From Staphylococcus equorum (GTDB lineage: Bacteria > Bacillota > Bacilli > Staphylococcales > Staphylococcaceae): a stretch of DNA of 64,000 nucleotides. Numbering within the stretch: position 1 is the first letter of the stretch; each line of letters begins with the position of its first letter. The position numbers and the translations under genes were made by a program. The notes beneath the pieces are model-generated. The model searched no databases. It saw only the letters and a program-made list of their open reading frames with translations, and was not told the DNA's origin. Below are positions 49,332 through 59,642 of this stretch, piece after piece. Location: the NCBI RefSeq assembly GCF_029024965.1, contig NZ_CP118982.1, positions 1,116,001 through 1,180,000 of the forward strand. The letters are read 5' to 3'.

Positions 49332-50468
49332 TTGATATATCTTGATAACGCCGCAACGACAAAGCCAAACCAAGACGTGTTGGATACTTATGTAAAAGTA
49401 AATCAATCATTGTATTCTAATGCTAATAGTCCGCATCAAGCCGGCTTACAAGCAGACCAATTGTTACAACAAACTAAAAAACAAATAAAAGATTTGTTTA
49501 ATTTAGATGGAAAATTTGATATTGTTTTTACAAGTGGTGCGACTGAATCTAATAATATGGCGCTTAAAGGCGTAGCATATAAGAAAAAAGCTTTTGCTAA
49601 TGAAATCATCACTTCAGTACTTGAGCATCCATCTGTATTAGAAGTTGTACGTTCATTAGAAACGGAAGGGTTTATTATTAAATATGTTGATGTTACTGAC
49701 GAGGGTCAAATCGACTTGGACCATTTAAAAACATTGATGTCGGATGATGTTGCTATAGTAACCTGTATGCATGTTAATAATATTATGGGTCAAACCCAAC
49801 CAATAGAAGAGGCTGCAAATATTGTGCACCAATATCCCAAGGCACATTTTCACGTAGATGCAGTACAAGCGATTGGTAAAGTGCCATTATGCTTTGAAGG
49901 TGTAGATACATTGAGTTTAAGTGGGCATAAATTTCACGGTTTGAAAGGGCAAGGTATATTATTTGTTCGAAATATTCATCAACTTGAACCTATTATTCAC
50001 GGTGGTGGACAAGAGTATGGTGTGAGAAGTGGTACAGTTAATTTACCGATGAATATTGCAATTGTTAAAGCCATGAAAGCAGCTGTGAATCATACCACAG
50101 AACTTAACCATACTTTAAATGAATTTAATGCTGACTTACGTCAATTTCTTACAGGGTTTCACGGCGTCAAGCTGAATTCACCTCAAAATTCAGCGCCACA
50201 CATTCTTAATGTTGGTTTATCAGGCGTAAAAGGTGAAGTATTGGTCAATGCATTTTCAAAACACAATATCATGTTATCTACCACAAGTGCATGTTCGTCT
50301 AAAAAAGCGAGTCTAAACGAAGTACTTTTAGCGATGAATGTGCCTAGAAAACAAATTGAAGGTAGTATCAGAATTTCAATGGGAGCCAATACGACTCAAG
50401 AAGATATTCAAACATTTAAAGATAATTTTTATAAAGTATATGAAGAAGTAAGGGAGCTGTTAGTATGA
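49332..50468 (+). CDS. nifZ: Cysteine desulfurase, NifZ/IscS-type partner of ThiI
   Basis: A 378-residue PLP enzyme taking sulfur from cysteine. The Schiff-base lysine is Lys200 ([12 protein letters not shown]) and the persulfide-bearing cysteine lies in [15 protein letters not shown] take the TTG at 49332 ([10 protein letters not shown], the family's usual N-terminus), with GGAGTGA correctly spaced; a GTG at 49323 overlaps that site. It overlaps thiI by four bases. In Bacillus the same pair (NifZ-ThiI) supplies sulfur for 4-thiouridine in tRNA. Confidence 0.92.
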   Translation: MIYLDNAATTKPNQDVLDTYVKVNQSLYSNANSPHQAGLQADQLLQQTKKQIKDLFNLDGKFDIVFTSGATESNNMALKGVAYKKKAFANEIITSVLEHPSVLEVVRSLETEGFIIKYVDVTDEGQIDLDHLKTLMSDDVAIVTCMHVNNIMGQTQPIEEAANIVHQYPKAHFHVDAVQAIGKVPLCFEGVDTLSLSGHKFHGLKGQGILFVRNIHQLEPIIHGGGQEYGVRSGTVNLPMNIAIVKAMKAAVNHTTELNHTLNEFNADLRQFLTGFHGVKLNSPQNSAPHILNVGLSGVKGEVLVNAFSKHNIMLSTTSACSSKKASLNEVLLAMNVPRKQIEGSIRISMGANTTQEDIQTFKDNFYKVYEEVRELLV

Positions 50469-51688
50469 TTTATGATCATATATTAGTAAGGTATGGCGAA
50501 TTAACATTAAAAGGTGCAAATCGTAAAATATTCGTGAATAAATTACGCGCAAATGTTAAGCGTTCATTAATGCCATTGCAAGGCTATAAAGTAAAAGCGA
50601 ATAGAGATAGAATGTATATTGAATTAGATGAAGGTGCAGACATAGATGAAATGTGTAATAGACTAAAAAAAGTATTCGGCATTTATTCTATTAGTCCTGT
50701 ATTAAAAATTGATAAAACTGTAGAAGCGGCAAATGAACAAGCCGTTCAATTTGCAAAAGACTACGCAAACGGAGATACGTTTAAGATAGACGTGAAACGT
50801 TCAGATAAAAACTTTCCTTATGACACATATCAATTACAACGTGGCATTGGTGCTGCGGTATTAAATGCAACAAAGGATTTAACTGTCGATGTCCACAATC
50901 CAGATCACAATATAAAAGTAGAAGTGCGTTTAGATGCCATATATGTCTATGACAAAACTATAGCTGGACTTGGTGGCTTGCCAGTTGGAACAGGTGGAAA
51001 AACATTACTTATGCTCTCAGGTGGTATTGATTCTCCTGTAGCTGGTATGGAAGTCATGCGAAGAGGTGCGATGATTGAAGCAATTCATTTTCATAGCCCG
51101 CCCTTTACAAGTGAAAAAGCTAAAGAAAAAGTAATTGAATTAACACGTATTTTAGCTTCTCATGTAGGTCCAATTAAATTACACATTGTACCTTTTACAG
51201 ATTTACAAAAACAAGTTAATAAAGTTGTACATGAACGTTATACAATGACATCTACACGTCGAATGATGATGAGAGTAGCAGATAAACTTGTACATGAAAT
51301 TGACGGACATGCCATTGTAAATGGTGAGAATCTTGGTCAAGTAGCGAGTCAAACTTTAAAGAGTATGTACGCAATTAATAGCGTAACTTCGACGCCAGTG
51401 TTACGTCCATTACTCACATTAGATAAAGAAGATATCGTTAAAAGAGCTAAAGAAATTGGAACTTTTGATGTCTCTATACAACCTTATGAGGATTGTTGTA
51501 CTATTTTCACACCAAAAAATCCTGTAACTGAACCTGATATTGAAAAAGTGGAAAAATATGAAAATATTTTTGATTTTGAACCATTAGTACAACAAGCTGT
51601 GGATCAAATCGAAACAATAGAAATTTCAAATGACTACCAAAGTGATAAAGACTCAGAGACACAAACTTTGGCAGAGGATTTATTTTAA
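50465..51688 (+). CDS. thiI: tRNA 4-thiouridine synthase
   Basis: A 407-residue enzyme adding sulfur to U8 of tRNA and taking part in thiamine synthesis. Order: N-terminal ferredoxin-like and THUMP domains (1-165), then the PP-loop domain with SGGIDS at 185-190. The C-terminal rhodanese domain of E. coli ThiI is absent, normal in Firmicutes, hence the partner desulfurase. Translationally coupled to nifZ. Confidence 0.95.
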   Translation: MIYDHILVRYGELTLKGANRKIFVNKLRANVKRSLMPLQGYKVKANRDRMYIELDEGADIDEMCNRLKKVFGIYSISPVLKIDKTVEAANEQAVQFAKDYANGDTFKIDVKRSDKNFPYDTYQLQRGIGAAVLNATKDLTVDVHNPDHNIKVEVRLDAIYVYDKTIAGLGGLPVGTGGKTLLMLSGGIDSPVAGMEVMRRGAMIEAIHFHSPPFTSEKAKEKVIELTRILASHVGPIKLHIVPFTDLQKQVNKVVHERYTMTSTRRMMMRVADKLVHEIDGHAIVNGENLGQVASQTLKSMYAINSVTSTPVLRPLLTLDKEDIVKRAKEIGTFDVSIQPYEDCCTIFTPKNPVTEPDIEKVEKYENIFDFEPLVQQAVDQIETIEISNDYQSDKDSETQTLAEDLF

Positions 51689-51801
51689 ATACGAGTTTAA
51701 ATTATAGTAAGCATCATTTAAAAAATATAAAACTTAGTTTTAGATGTTCAATTTATAATGAATAATCAGTTAACATGATTTAAACAGACAGGGGTTGGCG
51801 C

Positions 51802-52575
51802 ATGTTAGAGTGGGACATTTCAATTGTAATTATCATCATACTTCTTGGATTTTTAGCAGCGTTTATTGATGCAGTTGTCGGTGGTGGGGGATTAATTTCT
51901 ATCCCTGCACTTTTGGCAGTGGGTATGCCACCAGCTATGGCGTTAGGTACTAATAAATTAGCTAGTGCATTTGGGTCGATGACCAGTGCATTTCGTTTTT
52001 TAAGGTCAGGCAATGTCGATCTGAAAGTTGTTGGGAAGTTATTCCCATTTGTATTCTTAATGGCTATGGGTGGTGCGAGCGTGGCGACATTTTTACCGTC
52101 TGAACTATTGAAGCCAGTGGTAATCATTATCTTAACGCTTGTCATGATTTATACATTAATGAAAAAAGATTGGGGTAGTATACGTACTTTTACAAAACTC
52201 ACTACCGGTAAAGCTATAATATTTGCAGCTTTAATGTGCTTAATAGGTCTATATGATGGATTTTTAGGCGGCGGCACAGGTTCATTTATGCTTTTTGTTT
52301 TATTAATGTTTGGATTTGATTTTCTAGGTGCAGCAGGGAATGCCAAAGTATTAAATTTTGCATCCAATTTAGGGGCATTAATATTATTTATATTCTTAGA
52401 TCAAGTCGATTATTTTTATGGTTTTATCATGGCTGGTAGTATGATTTGCGGATCATATTTGGGTGCTTTATTTGCAATTAAAAAAGGCGTTGGTTATGTC
52501 AAAGGTCTGTTTATTGTAGTTACTGCTATTTTAATTTTGAAAAATGCGTACGATTATTTAATGCAAATCATGTAG
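51802..52575 (+). CDS. TauE/SafE (DUF81) sulfite/organo-anion exporter family
   Basis: A 257-residue membrane protein with about seven or eight hydrophobic segments. The DAVVGGGGLISIPALLAVGMPP and YDGFLGGGTGSFMLF repeats (one per half) are the TauE/SafE signature. The substrate is unknown; proximity to sulfur-handling nifZ-thiI is suggestive at most. It starts at ATG 51802 with AGGGGTTGG upstream and ends before a strong terminator. Confidence 0.88.
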   Translation: MLEWDISIVIIIILLGFLAAFIDAVVGGGGLISIPALLAVGMPPAMALGTNKLASAFGSMTSAFRFLRSGNVDLKVVGKLFPFVFLMAMGGASVATFLPSELLKPVVIIILTLVMIYTLMKKDWGSIRTFTKLTTGKAIIFAALMCLIGLYDGFLGGGTGSFMLFVLLMFGFDFLGAAGNAKVLNFASNLGALILFIFLDQVDYFYGFIMAGSMICGSYLGALFAIKKGVGYVKGLFIVVTAILILKNAYDYLMQIM

Positions 52576-52658
52576 CAATTACAAAAATATATTAAAATAA
52601 ACTAGTTCTTATACAAGAGCCTCAACGCTTGTCTTCCTTTATTTGTCAGCCTTATAGA

Positions 52659-52706
52659 AGCGAGAATACGAAATCAAATTTTGATTTCGTATTCCCGCTC
52701 TTTTTT
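52659..52706 (+). terminator. Terminator after the TauE gene
   Basis: AGCGAGAATACGAAATCAAA pairs over 19 of 20 positions with TTTGATTTCGTATTCCCGCT, followed by TTTTTT. The remaining bases up to sppA (52707-52900) are AT-rich with no gene. Confidence 0.92.
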
Positions 52707-52900
52707 GTATACAGTTTTATAAAATACGGCATAGTGTCACTTCGCATTATTAGTACTTTTTTACTGTAATTCTGATAAAACACTATTATATTTTAAAACT
52801 CTTTTAATATATATTTGGGATAAGGTATACATAGCTTAATTGATTATGGTTAAATTGGGGATGGAGTTAAAAGGAAAATAAATTATGGGAGTGAGTGTAA

Positions 52901-53893
52901 ATGTCGAAGAAAAGGATTATCGCAATCATACTTGCGGTTGTCATCGTGTTAGGCGGCATCGTGATGAGTTCAATTTCAGCGGTCTTTTCATCTTTATTTG
53001 ATGAACAAGCTACATCTAAAATGGACCCATTTACAGAAAAAGTAGAAAAAGAGGGCAATTCAAGTAAACGAATTGCACATTTAACATTAGATGGCCAAAT
53101 AGCTGAAGGTACAGGTGGAGGCATGTTTGGTGGTGGTGGTTACAACCATGAGGCGTTCTTAAAACAATTAGAAAACGTAAAAAATGATGACACAGTCAAA
53201 GGTATGTTGTTATCTGTGAATACTCCTGGTGGTGGCACATATCCAAGTGATGAAATTTATCAAAAGATAAAAGAAATTAAGCAAAAAGATAAAAAGATTT
53301 ATGTACATATGGGTAGTATGGCAGCATCTGGTGGATACTACATTTCAGCACCAGCAGACAAAATATACGCAGGTCCTCAAACAATGACAGGATCAATCGG
53401 TGTTATTATGTCTAGTGTTGATTATTCAGAATTACAAGAAAAAATAGGCGTTAAAGAAAATGTTATAAAATCAGGAGATCATAAAGACATATTAAGTAGC
53501 TCAAGAGCTATGACAAGTGAAGAAAAAGATATTTTACAATCTGTATTAGATGATAGTTTTGATCGATTTGTGAATATAGTTAAAGACGGTAGGGATATGT
53601 CTGAAAGTAAAGTTAGAGAGTTAGCTGATGGACGAATATACAGTGCACAACAAGCGGAAGATAACGGGTTAATTGACGAAATTGGTTATGAAGATGAAAC
53701 ATTAAAAGCAATGAAAAAAGATATGAAAGCAAAAGATGCAGAAGTATTTGAGTATAGTGAAGAAGGTAGTTTCTTCTCATCGTTTAGTAATGCAAAAGCG
53801 AGTATTGCTCAATTTAAAAATGAATTCAATGAAGTTAAATCAATAATTAAAAATGATACTGAAGCTGAACCTATGTATCTATACGAAGGTTAG
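52901..53893 (+). CDS. sppA: Signal peptide peptidase SppA
   Basis: A 330-residue membrane serine protease (S49) that digests cleaved signal peptides. One N-terminal transmembrane helix (residues 5-26) anchors it; catalytic Ser143 (GSMAASGGYYIS) and Lys190 (VIKSGDHKD) are in place. Short single-domain form typical of Gram-positives. GGGAGTGAG precedes the ATG. The RDD gene begins nine bases after its stop, a pairing also seen in Bacillus (sppA-yteJ). Confidence 0.95.
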   Translation: MSKKRIIAIILAVVIVLGGIVMSSISAVFSSLFDEQATSKMDPFTEKVEKEGNSSKRIAHLTLDGQIAEGTGGGMFGGGGYNHEAFLKQLENVKNDDTVKGMLLSVNTPGGGTYPSDEIYQKIKEIKQKDKKIYVHMGSMAASGGYYISAPADKIYAGPQTMTGSIGVIMSSVDYSELQEKIGVKENVIKSGDHKDILSSSRAMTSEEKDILQSVLDDSFDRFVNIVKDGRDMSESKVRELADGRIYSAQQAEDNGLIDEIGYEDETLKAMKKDMKAKDAEVFEYSEEGSFFSSFSNAKASIAQFKNEFNEVKSIIKNDTEAEPMYLYEG

Positions 53894-53901
53894 GTGTAAT
53901 A

Positions 53902-54444
53902 ATGGATAATATGAAACAAGATGATACTGCACATAAGGTTGCAGGTTCAAACGAAGCCCAAACAGAGTCAGATGCACTTGCACATAATCAATTAGCAAAA
54001 GCACTATATGCAGGATTTGGTATAAGATTTTGTAGCTTTCTCATTGATTTACTCATCATTTTTGGTATTCAAAGTATTATATTGAAACCAATCTATCATT
54101 TCACACATATAGATAATGCAAAGTTATGGATTGATTATTTTAGTGTAGGTCACGTATTAGATGCACTCGTATTTTATTTGTATTTTGTGTTATTAACGAA
54201 ATATTTTAAACAAACAATTGGTAAAATGATTTTGAATATTAGAGTGGAACGTGCAGATAGACAATCTTTAACTTGGGTAGACGTATTATTTAGAGAATGG
54301 ATTGGTCGCATTGTCAGTGGCGTATTTGCTAATTTACCTTATTTAGTAACAATATTTACAGATAAACACAAAGGTATACATGATTATTTTGCTGATACTG
54401 TCGTAATAAAAAATAAATTTGAAAAATTGTTTTATTTGAAGTAG
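53902..54444 (+). CDS. RDD-family membrane protein, YteJ-like
   Basis: A 180-residue protein with an acidic N-terminal tail, then two or three hydrophobic helices beginning at about residue 40 (FGIRFCSFLIDLLIIFGI, where RFCSFLID is the RDD motif). In Bacillus the sppA partner YteJ modulates SppA; here the pairing makes a similar role likely. Weak ribosome site, so probably coupled to sppA. Confidence 0.85.
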   Translation: MDNMKQDDTAHKVAGSNEAQTESDALAHNQLAKALYAGFGIRFCSFLIDLLIIFGIQSIILKPIYHFTHIDNAKLWIDYFSVGHVLDALVFYLYFVLLTKYFKQTIGKMILNIRVERADRQSLTWVDVLFREWIGRIVSGVFANLPYLVTIFTDKHKGIHDYFADTVVIKNKFEKLFYLK

Positions 54445-54533
54445 ATTGTTATGTTTCAAAGGGTTTAAGGTTTATTTCATCTGATTAAACAGTTATAATT
54501 ATTGAGTAAGCACTTTTTATAGGAGGCATTCAA

Positions 54534-55028
54534 ATGGCGCAAATTACATTTAAACAAGAACCAATTACATTATTAGGATCACAAGTAAAAAAAGGTGAAA
54601 CAGCACCAGATTTTACAGTGTTAGACAATGATTTAAATGAAGTAACTTTATCAAATTATGATGGTCAAAAGAAATTGATCAGTGTAGTACCATCTATTGA
54701 TACAGGTGTCTGTGATAAACAAACACGTAAATTCAACGAAGAAGCAGCGCAGGAAGATGGCGTCGTGTTAACTATTTCTGTTGACTTACCATTCGCACAA
54801 AAAAGATGGTGCGCATCAAATGGCTTAGATAACGTGGTTACTTTAAGTGATCATAAAGAGCTTTCATTTGGTAACAATTATGGCGTAGTTATGGAAGAAT
54901 TACGTTTACTTGCACGTTCAGTTTTTGTTTTAGATGAAAATAATAAAGTAGTATATACTGAAGTTGTTTCTGAGGGCACTGATTTCCCAGACTTCGATGC
55001 TGCTTTAGAAGCATACCGTGCTATTTAA
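54534..55028 (+). CDS. tpx: Thiol peroxidase, 2-Cys peroxiredoxin
   Basis: A 164-residue enzyme reducing peroxides with thioredoxin. Peroxidatic Cys60 ([15 protein letters not shown]) and resolving Cys93 (KRWCASNG) match the Tpx pattern. AGGAGGCATTCAA precedes the ATG. Monocistronic; a terminator-like structure follows before ytxK. Confidence 0.97.
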   Translation: MAQITFKQEPITLLGSQVKKGETAPDFTVLDNDLNEVTLSNYDGQKKLISVVPSIDTGVCDKQTRKFNEEAAQEDGVVLTISVDLPFAQKRWCASNGLDNVVTLSDHKELSFGNNYGVVMEELRLLARSVFVLDENNKVVYTEVVSEGTDFPDFDAALEAYRAI

Positions 55029-55107
55029 ATTAAATATAGGTAATATAAAATTTGTCATTTGATTTGAAGTTAAACAATCAAACAGTATCATTGACATTAT
55101 AAAGTAT

Positions 55108-55182
55108 ACTGTCCATAATTATTTGGTAATATAAGTTAGCATGAACTGACTTAATTTCAAACAAATTATGGACAGTTTTTTT
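55108..55182 (+). terminator. Terminator after tpx, close to the ytxK start
   Basis: ACTGTCCATAATT pairs with AATTATGGACAGT across a long loop containing a second small stem, then seven T. It ends 15 bases before ytxK, so it might also attenuate that gene. Confidence 0.82.
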
Positions 55183-55197
55183 AGAAAGGACTATTAA

Positions 55198-56145
55198 ATG
55201 ACACAAGAAGAAACAGTAATGGAAAAGTTATTCCAAACACTCGACGAAAAAGCTAAAGCTTTAAATGAAAATAATGGTCAAAGTTTTATTGAAAACTTAG
55301 GACTAGCAATGGAACACATTTATACAAGTAAAAGAGACTTGTTAGAACAAGCTACATTGCAAGATAGAAGAAAAGCATTTCAGTTTGCTTACTTAAGCTT
55401 AATGCAAAATGAAGATATTCAAGCAAACCATCAAATTACACCAGACTCTATTGGCTTAATTTTAGGCTTTTTATCTCAACGCTTCTTAAAAAACAAAGAA
55501 GAATTACACGTTGTAGACATCGCAAGTGGGGCAGGCCATCTAAGTGCGTCTGTGCATGAAGTGTTAACTGAACATACGGTGATGCATCATCTTTTAGAAG
55601 TTGATCCAGTATTATCAAGAGTCAGCGTTCATCTAGCCAACTTTTTAGAAATACCATTTGATGTTTATCCACAAGACGCAATTATGCCATTACCTTTTGA
55701 AGAGACAGATGTTGTTATTGGTGATTTACCTGTTGGCTATTATCCAGCAGATGAGAGAAGTAAGGAAATGGCTTTAGGATTTGAAGAAGGTCACAGTTTC
55801 TCTCACTTTTTATTAATTGAACAAGCTGTTGTAGCTTTAAAACAATCAGGTTATGCATTTTTAGTTGTTCCAAGTAATATTTTCGAAGGTTCAAATGTGA
55901 AACAGTTACAAAACTTCATTGCTACAGAGACAGAAATGCAAGCATTTTTAAATTTACCTTCGACATTATTTAAAAATGAAAAAGCACGCAAATCTATTCT
56001 TGTACTACAGAAAAAAGAAACAAACGTTACTAAACCAGTAGAGGTTTTATTAGCGAACATTCCTGACTTCAAAAGCCCTCAACAATTCCAAGCATTTTTA
56101 CAAGATTTAAATGTGTGGATGGAAGAAAATCATCCTGAAAATTAA
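55198..56145 (+). CDS. Class I SAM-dependent methyltransferase, YtxK
   Basis: A 315-residue protein of the N6-DNA-methylase fold, sharing YtxK's position before ackA. The SAM motif VVDIASGAGHLSASV and the later GFEEGHSFSHFLLIEQAV are visible. The catalytic motif, NPPY/F in DNA methylases, reads DLPVGYY, so adenine methylation is not assured. No restriction or specificity subunit is nearby. Substrate unknown. Confidence 0.85.
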   Translation: MTQEETVMEKLFQTLDEKAKALNENNGQSFIENLGLAMEHIYTSKRDLLEQATLQDRRKAFQFAYLSLMQNEDIQANHQITPDSIGLILGFLSQRFLKNKEELHVVDIASGAGHLSASVHEVLTEHTVMHHLLEVDPVLSRVSVHLANFLEIPFDVYPQDAIMPLPFEETDVVIGDLPVGYYPADERSKEMALGFEEGHSFSHFLLIEQAVVALKQSGYAFLVVPSNIFEGSNVKQLQNFIATETEMQAFLNLPSTLFKNEKARKSILVLQKKETNVTKPVEVLLANIPDFKSPQQFQAFLQDLNVWMEENHPEN

Positions 56146-56176
56146 ACTGTATTATTCTTGAAAATAAACTGTATTA
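56143..56176. repeat. Direct repeat TAAACTGTATTA upstream of ackA
   Basis: The 12-mer occurs at 56143-56154 (including the ytxK stop codon) and 56165-56176, each preceded by GAAAA or GAAAAT, 22 bases apart. Possible regulator half-sites for ackA; not a cre. Confidence 0.45.
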
Positions 56177-56231
56177 ATGATTAAATAGATAGGTATATTA
56201 AAACTTAATTGAAAATGGAGGCAACAAGCTT

Positions 56232-57431
56232 ATGTCAAAATTAATTTTGGCCATTAACGCTGGTAGTTCGTCACTGAAATTCCAACTTATTGAAATGCCG
56301 GAAGAAAAAGTTGTTACTAAAGGACTAATTGAACGTATTGGTTTAAAAAACTCTGTCTTTACTATTGAAGTAAATGGAGAAAAAATTACTGATACCAATG
56401 ATATTGCTAATCACGAAGTAGCAGTAAACATTATGTTAGAAAGCTTTAAAAAACATGGTATCATTGAAAGTATTAATGATATTGATGGTACGGGCCACCG
56501 TGTTGTTCATGGTGGAGAATTATTCCCAGAATCAGTTTATATAACTGATGAAGTAGAAAAACAAATTGAATCGTTAAGTGAATTAGCTCCGTTACACAAC
56601 CCAGCAAACTTAATGGGAATTCGTGCATTCCGAAAACTTTTACCAGAGACACCACATGTCGCTGTGTTTGATACTTCATTCCATCAAACAATGCCAGAGA
56701 AATCTTATTTATATAGTTTGCCATATCAATATTATGAAGACTTCGGAATTCGTAAATATGGTTTTCATGGCACGAGTCATAAATATGTTTCACAACGTGC
56801 AGCTGAAATTTTAGATAAACCAATTGAAGAATTACGTATTATCTCTTGTCATATCGGTAATGGTGCTTCAATCGCTGCTATTGATGGTGGCGAATCTGTA
56901 GATACATCTATGGGCTTCACTCCATTAGCAGGTGTTACAATGGGCACACGCTCAGGTAATATTGACCCAGCTTTAATTCCATTTATTATGGAAAAAACGG
57001 GTAAAAATGCAGAAGAAGTATTAAATACACTTAATAAAGAATCTGGATTATTAGGTATTTCAGGTACTTCAAGTGACTTAAGAGATATCATTGAAGATTC
57101 TAAAGAGGGTAAAGAAAGAGCCCAATTAGCGCTTGACGTCTTTGCATCTCGTATTCACAAATATATCGGTTCATATGCGACGCGTATGCATGGTGTAGAC
57201 GTTATTGTATTTACAGCTGGCGTAGGTGAAAATTCTGATCCTGTAAGAGCAAAAGTCTTAGAAGGTTTAGAGTTTATGGGTGTTTATTGGGACGCTAAGA
57301 AAAATGAAATGATCCATGGTTCTGAAGGTTTCATTAATTATCCACATTCACCTGTAAAAGTCATCGTTATTCCTACAAACGAAGAAGTAATGATTGCTCG
57401 CGATGTTGTAGATTTTGGAAACGTAAAATAA
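56232..57431 (+). CDS. ackA: Acetate kinase
   Basis: A 399-residue ASKHA-fold enzyme making ATP from acetyl-phosphate during overflow metabolism. Sugar-kinase-like ATP and acetate motifs are all visible: [49 protein letters not shown] and [23 protein letters not shown] precedes the ATG. It follows ytxK by 86 bases; co-transcription is likely but not certain. No clear cre is seen in the spacer. Confidence 0.97.
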   Translation: MSKLILAINAGSSSLKFQLIEMPEEKVVTKGLIERIGLKNSVFTIEVNGEKITDTNDIANHEVAVNIMLESFKKHGIIESINDIDGTGHRVVHGGELFPESVYITDEVEKQIESLSELAPLHNPANLMGIRAFRKLLPETPHVAVFDTSFHQTMPEKSYLYSLPYQYYEDFGIRKYGFHGTSHKYVSQRAAEILDKPIEELRIISCHIGNGASIAAIDGGESVDTSMGFTPLAGVTMGTRSGNIDPALIPFIMEKTGKNAEEVLNTLNKESGLLGISGTSSDLRDIIEDSKEGKERAQLALDVFASRIHKYIGSYATRMHGVDVIVFTAGVGENSDPVRAKVLEGLEFMGVYWDAKKNEMIHGSEGFINYPHSPVKVIVIPTNEEVMIARDVVDFGNVK

Positions 57432-57491
57432 TCTGGAAGTAAACCCAGATTCATTAAATGAGTATGAGTTGTAAATATTTATACTTAAATT

Positions 57492-57536
57492 AAAAGCACC
57501 CATTCATTAGAAAAAATAATGAATGGGTGCTTTTAT
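57492..57536 (+). terminator. Bidirectional terminator after ackA
   Basis: AAAAGCACCCATTCATTA / TAATGAATGGGTGCTTTT perfect 18-bp stem between convergent genes. Confidence 0.94.
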
Positions 57537-57564
57537 TATTTTATTAATCAGTTTTTAAAATGGA

Positions 57565-58737
57565 TTATTTTTTCTCTGGTTTAACCTCAAAAGCAATAAT
57601 TTGAGATTGTTGTGTTTCATTAAAGTTATTATCGGCTGTCAATACTAGACTGTCATTACCATTGGGCAGTTTTTTACCAAAAGTCATGCCTTCAATGTTA
57701 TCAACTTTACCAATATCTTGTTCATTTAAATCAGCAACCAGCGTTTTGTTTAAAGGTTTTGCGTTTGTCTCTTTGAGTGAATTTATATCTTTGATATCAG
57801 TTCCTTTACTAACATCTATTTTATATATACGCACATAATTACTAAATGAACCATCTTCTGCTTGTACAGATGCACGTTCTAGAGTGAGAAATTCATGATC
57901 ATTAATGGCTAATATTTCTGTGATTCCATTATCAGCTTGTTTGTTTTTGCCAGGTTTTTTAGGAATGGCATCAAGTGGATATGCAAATTCAGATAATATG
58001 TTGCCTTCGCGATCATATTGTGTGATGCGTGATAAAGCGCCTGATTCAGGTGTAGGTTTTTGGCCATCTTGTATTAGAGGGCCCTCCATAGAAGTCCATA
58101 ACGTATTACCATCTTGAGAAAAAGTGCTACCTTCAATAGCTTGATTATTACGGAAACCTTTCTTATTTTGTTTATCCATTTTTATTGTATCTTTAACAGG
58201 AATTTCAGTTGAATATTTACCATCTTCAGTTGCTTTACGAATAAATGGATTCAATCCTAAGGAACGATCTCCTTCACTAGTATATAGAATCTCATTAGTA
58301 TGTGGGTCGAACCGTATCGATTCTGGGTCAGCAACAATATTATCATCGTCGTTCTTATATTGCTCTTTATTGATGTAATCTTTGCCATTCGGTTGTTTTA
58401 ACTTGTGGACGCCATTAAATTTGACGTCTTTGAATTCATTGCTATTATAGTCAATATCAGCTTCATAGAATCTTGCTGGATTGTGTTCTGATCGGTCATC
58501 GCTAATAAGTAACCATTTATCATTTTTAGGGTCATACGTTATACCAGACAATCCGCCAACTTTCGTATCTTTGTAAGTTTTATCAAACGGTAAGATTTTA
58601 GTGTCTATTAATTTGAGACGATCTTCTGTACGTGTTGTATTGTCTTTTTCTGCAGCAATTATTTCACTATGTAATGATGTGCTCGAAATAAATAATGTGA
58701 ACATGCTTGTTATAAGTGCTTTATGCATCGGTTTCAT
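57565..58737 (-). CDS. Secreted esterase-like-activity-of-phytase family protein
   Basis: A 390-residue protein with a signal peptide of about 29 residues (hydrophobic ALITSMFTLFISSTSLHS, likely cleaved near EIIAAE). The body appears to belong to the esterase-like activity of phytase family (beta-propeller-like), judged from GGLSGITYDPKNDKWLLISDD, DPESIRFDPHTNEILYTSEG and the repeated ISDD/WTSMEGP blocks. No anchor motif, so secreted. Function in staphylococci unknown. Its start has AAAGGAGT upstream; M1 or M4 could serve. Confidence 0.8.
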   Translation of the reverse strand: MKPMHKALITSMFTLFISSTSLHSEIIAAEKDNTTRTEDRLKLIDTKILPFDKTYKDTKVGGLSGITYDPKNDKWLLISDDRSEHNPARFYEADIDYNSNEFKDVKFNGVHKLKQPNGKDYINKEQYKNDDDNIVADPESIRFDPHTNEILYTSEGDRSLGLNPFIRKATEDGKYSTEIPVKDTIKMDKQNKKGFRNNQAIEGSTFSQDGNTLWTSMEGPLIQDGQKPTPESGALSRITQYDREGNILSEFAYPLDAIPKKPGKNKQADNGITEILAINDHEFLTLERASVQAEDGSFSNYVRIYKIDVSKGTDIKDINSLKETNAKPLNKTLVADLNEQDIGKVDNIEGMTFGKKLPNGNDSLVLTADNNFNETQQSQIIAFEVKPEKK

Positions 58738-58880
58738 AAGTTGTTCATACTCCTTTCATTATGCGTTTCACTTCAATCATATATCTTTTGTTTAAAGTGT
58801 ATATGAAGTTTTGATAAGGAGTTTGTAAAAATCACTTTGAATGCGCAATATAACTTTACATGCTCATTCCTTTGGATATT

Positions 58881-58921
58881 AAAAAGGATAGATTGCTCTA
58901 AATAAATGAACAAACTATCCT
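58881..58921 (-). terminator. Terminator of usp
   Basis: AGGATAG / CTATCCT stem with a U-run on the minus strand, in the 260-base gap after usp. Confidence 0.7.
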
Positions 58922-58997
58922 AGCGAAACAAATTAATAACTTTTGTTTAGACTTTAAATGTAACTAAATCATTTTTATAAAATTAAACTAGTATATT

Positions 58998-59501
58998 TTA
59001 GTGAGCTTGGTGTTGCGATCTAAGTTCGTCTGTTGCTACTTGTGGTTGGAAATCTTCTGGCAGTTCTTCAGTGCGTACAACGAGTACATCACAAGGTGAG
59101 TGGCGCACGATTGCTTCAGATACAGAACCAACAATAAATCTTTCTACAGCATTTAAACCAGAAGTACCACACATAATTAAATCAGCTTCTACCTCAGACG
59201 CTAATTTTTTTGGAATAATTGCTTTTGGAGAACCAAATTCTAAGCGAGTTTCAACATCTTTAATACCAGCGTTTGTTGCAACTTCTTTATAACCTTTTAA
59301 CAAGTCGTCAGAGAAATTTTTAGATTTCTCAGTGAACTGTGCATCATAAACCTCGTATGATGAATATGTTCGTGAATCAATGACGTTCACAACTGTTAAT
59401 TTTGCTTCGTTACGATTTGCAACATCTACAGCTTTATTAAACGCCCATTCAGCCTCGTGTGAACCATCTACCGCAATTAAAATGTTTTTATAAGTTAGCA
59501 T
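58998..59501 (-). CDS. Universal stress protein (UspA family)
   Basis: A 167-residue cytoplasmic UspA-fold protein. N-terminal ILIAVDGSHEAEWAFNKAV and C-terminal GTSGLNAVERFIVGSVSEAIVRHSPCDVLVVR (the ATP-binding GxxG-SVSxxIVRHSPCDVLVVR pattern) are clear. I start at ATG 59501 behind GGAGGTC; the open frame to 59561 precedes that site. Divergent from ald; minus-strand TGGTATAAT (extended -10, forward 59532-59539) lies 30 bases upstream. Confidence 0.93.
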   Translation of the reverse strand: MLTYKNILIAVDGSHEAEWAFNKAVDVANRNEAKLTVVNVIDSRTYSSYEVYDAQFTEKSKNFSDDLLKGYKEVATNAGIKDVETRLEFGSPKAIIPKKLASEVEADLIMCGTSGLNAVERFIVGSVSEAIVRHSPCDVLVVRTEELPEDFQPQVATDELRSQHQAH

Positions 59502-59591
59502 ATCAATGACCTCCTTATTCTTCTTATATATATTATACCACCATTTACAGAATATTAACATAATTCACTGTTGTAAAAGTACTCTATTCTT

Positions 59592-59626
59592 TGATTGCGC
59601 TTTCATAGAATACACGTTACTATAAA
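59592..59626 (+). promoter_or_regulatory. cre and promoter region of ald
   Basis: TGATTGCGCTTTCAT (59592-59606; minus strand ATGAAAGCGCAATCA) fits the cre consensus fully. A TATAAA -10 candidate is at 59621-59626 with no good -35, so cre overlaps the -35 position. Confidence 0.6.
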
Positions 59627-59642
59627 TTTGGAGGTGGATGAA

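Noticed and set aside
55198..56145. Restriction-modification system around the methyltransferase
   Set aside because: No restriction or specificity gene nearby; conserved position before ackA identifies YtxK.
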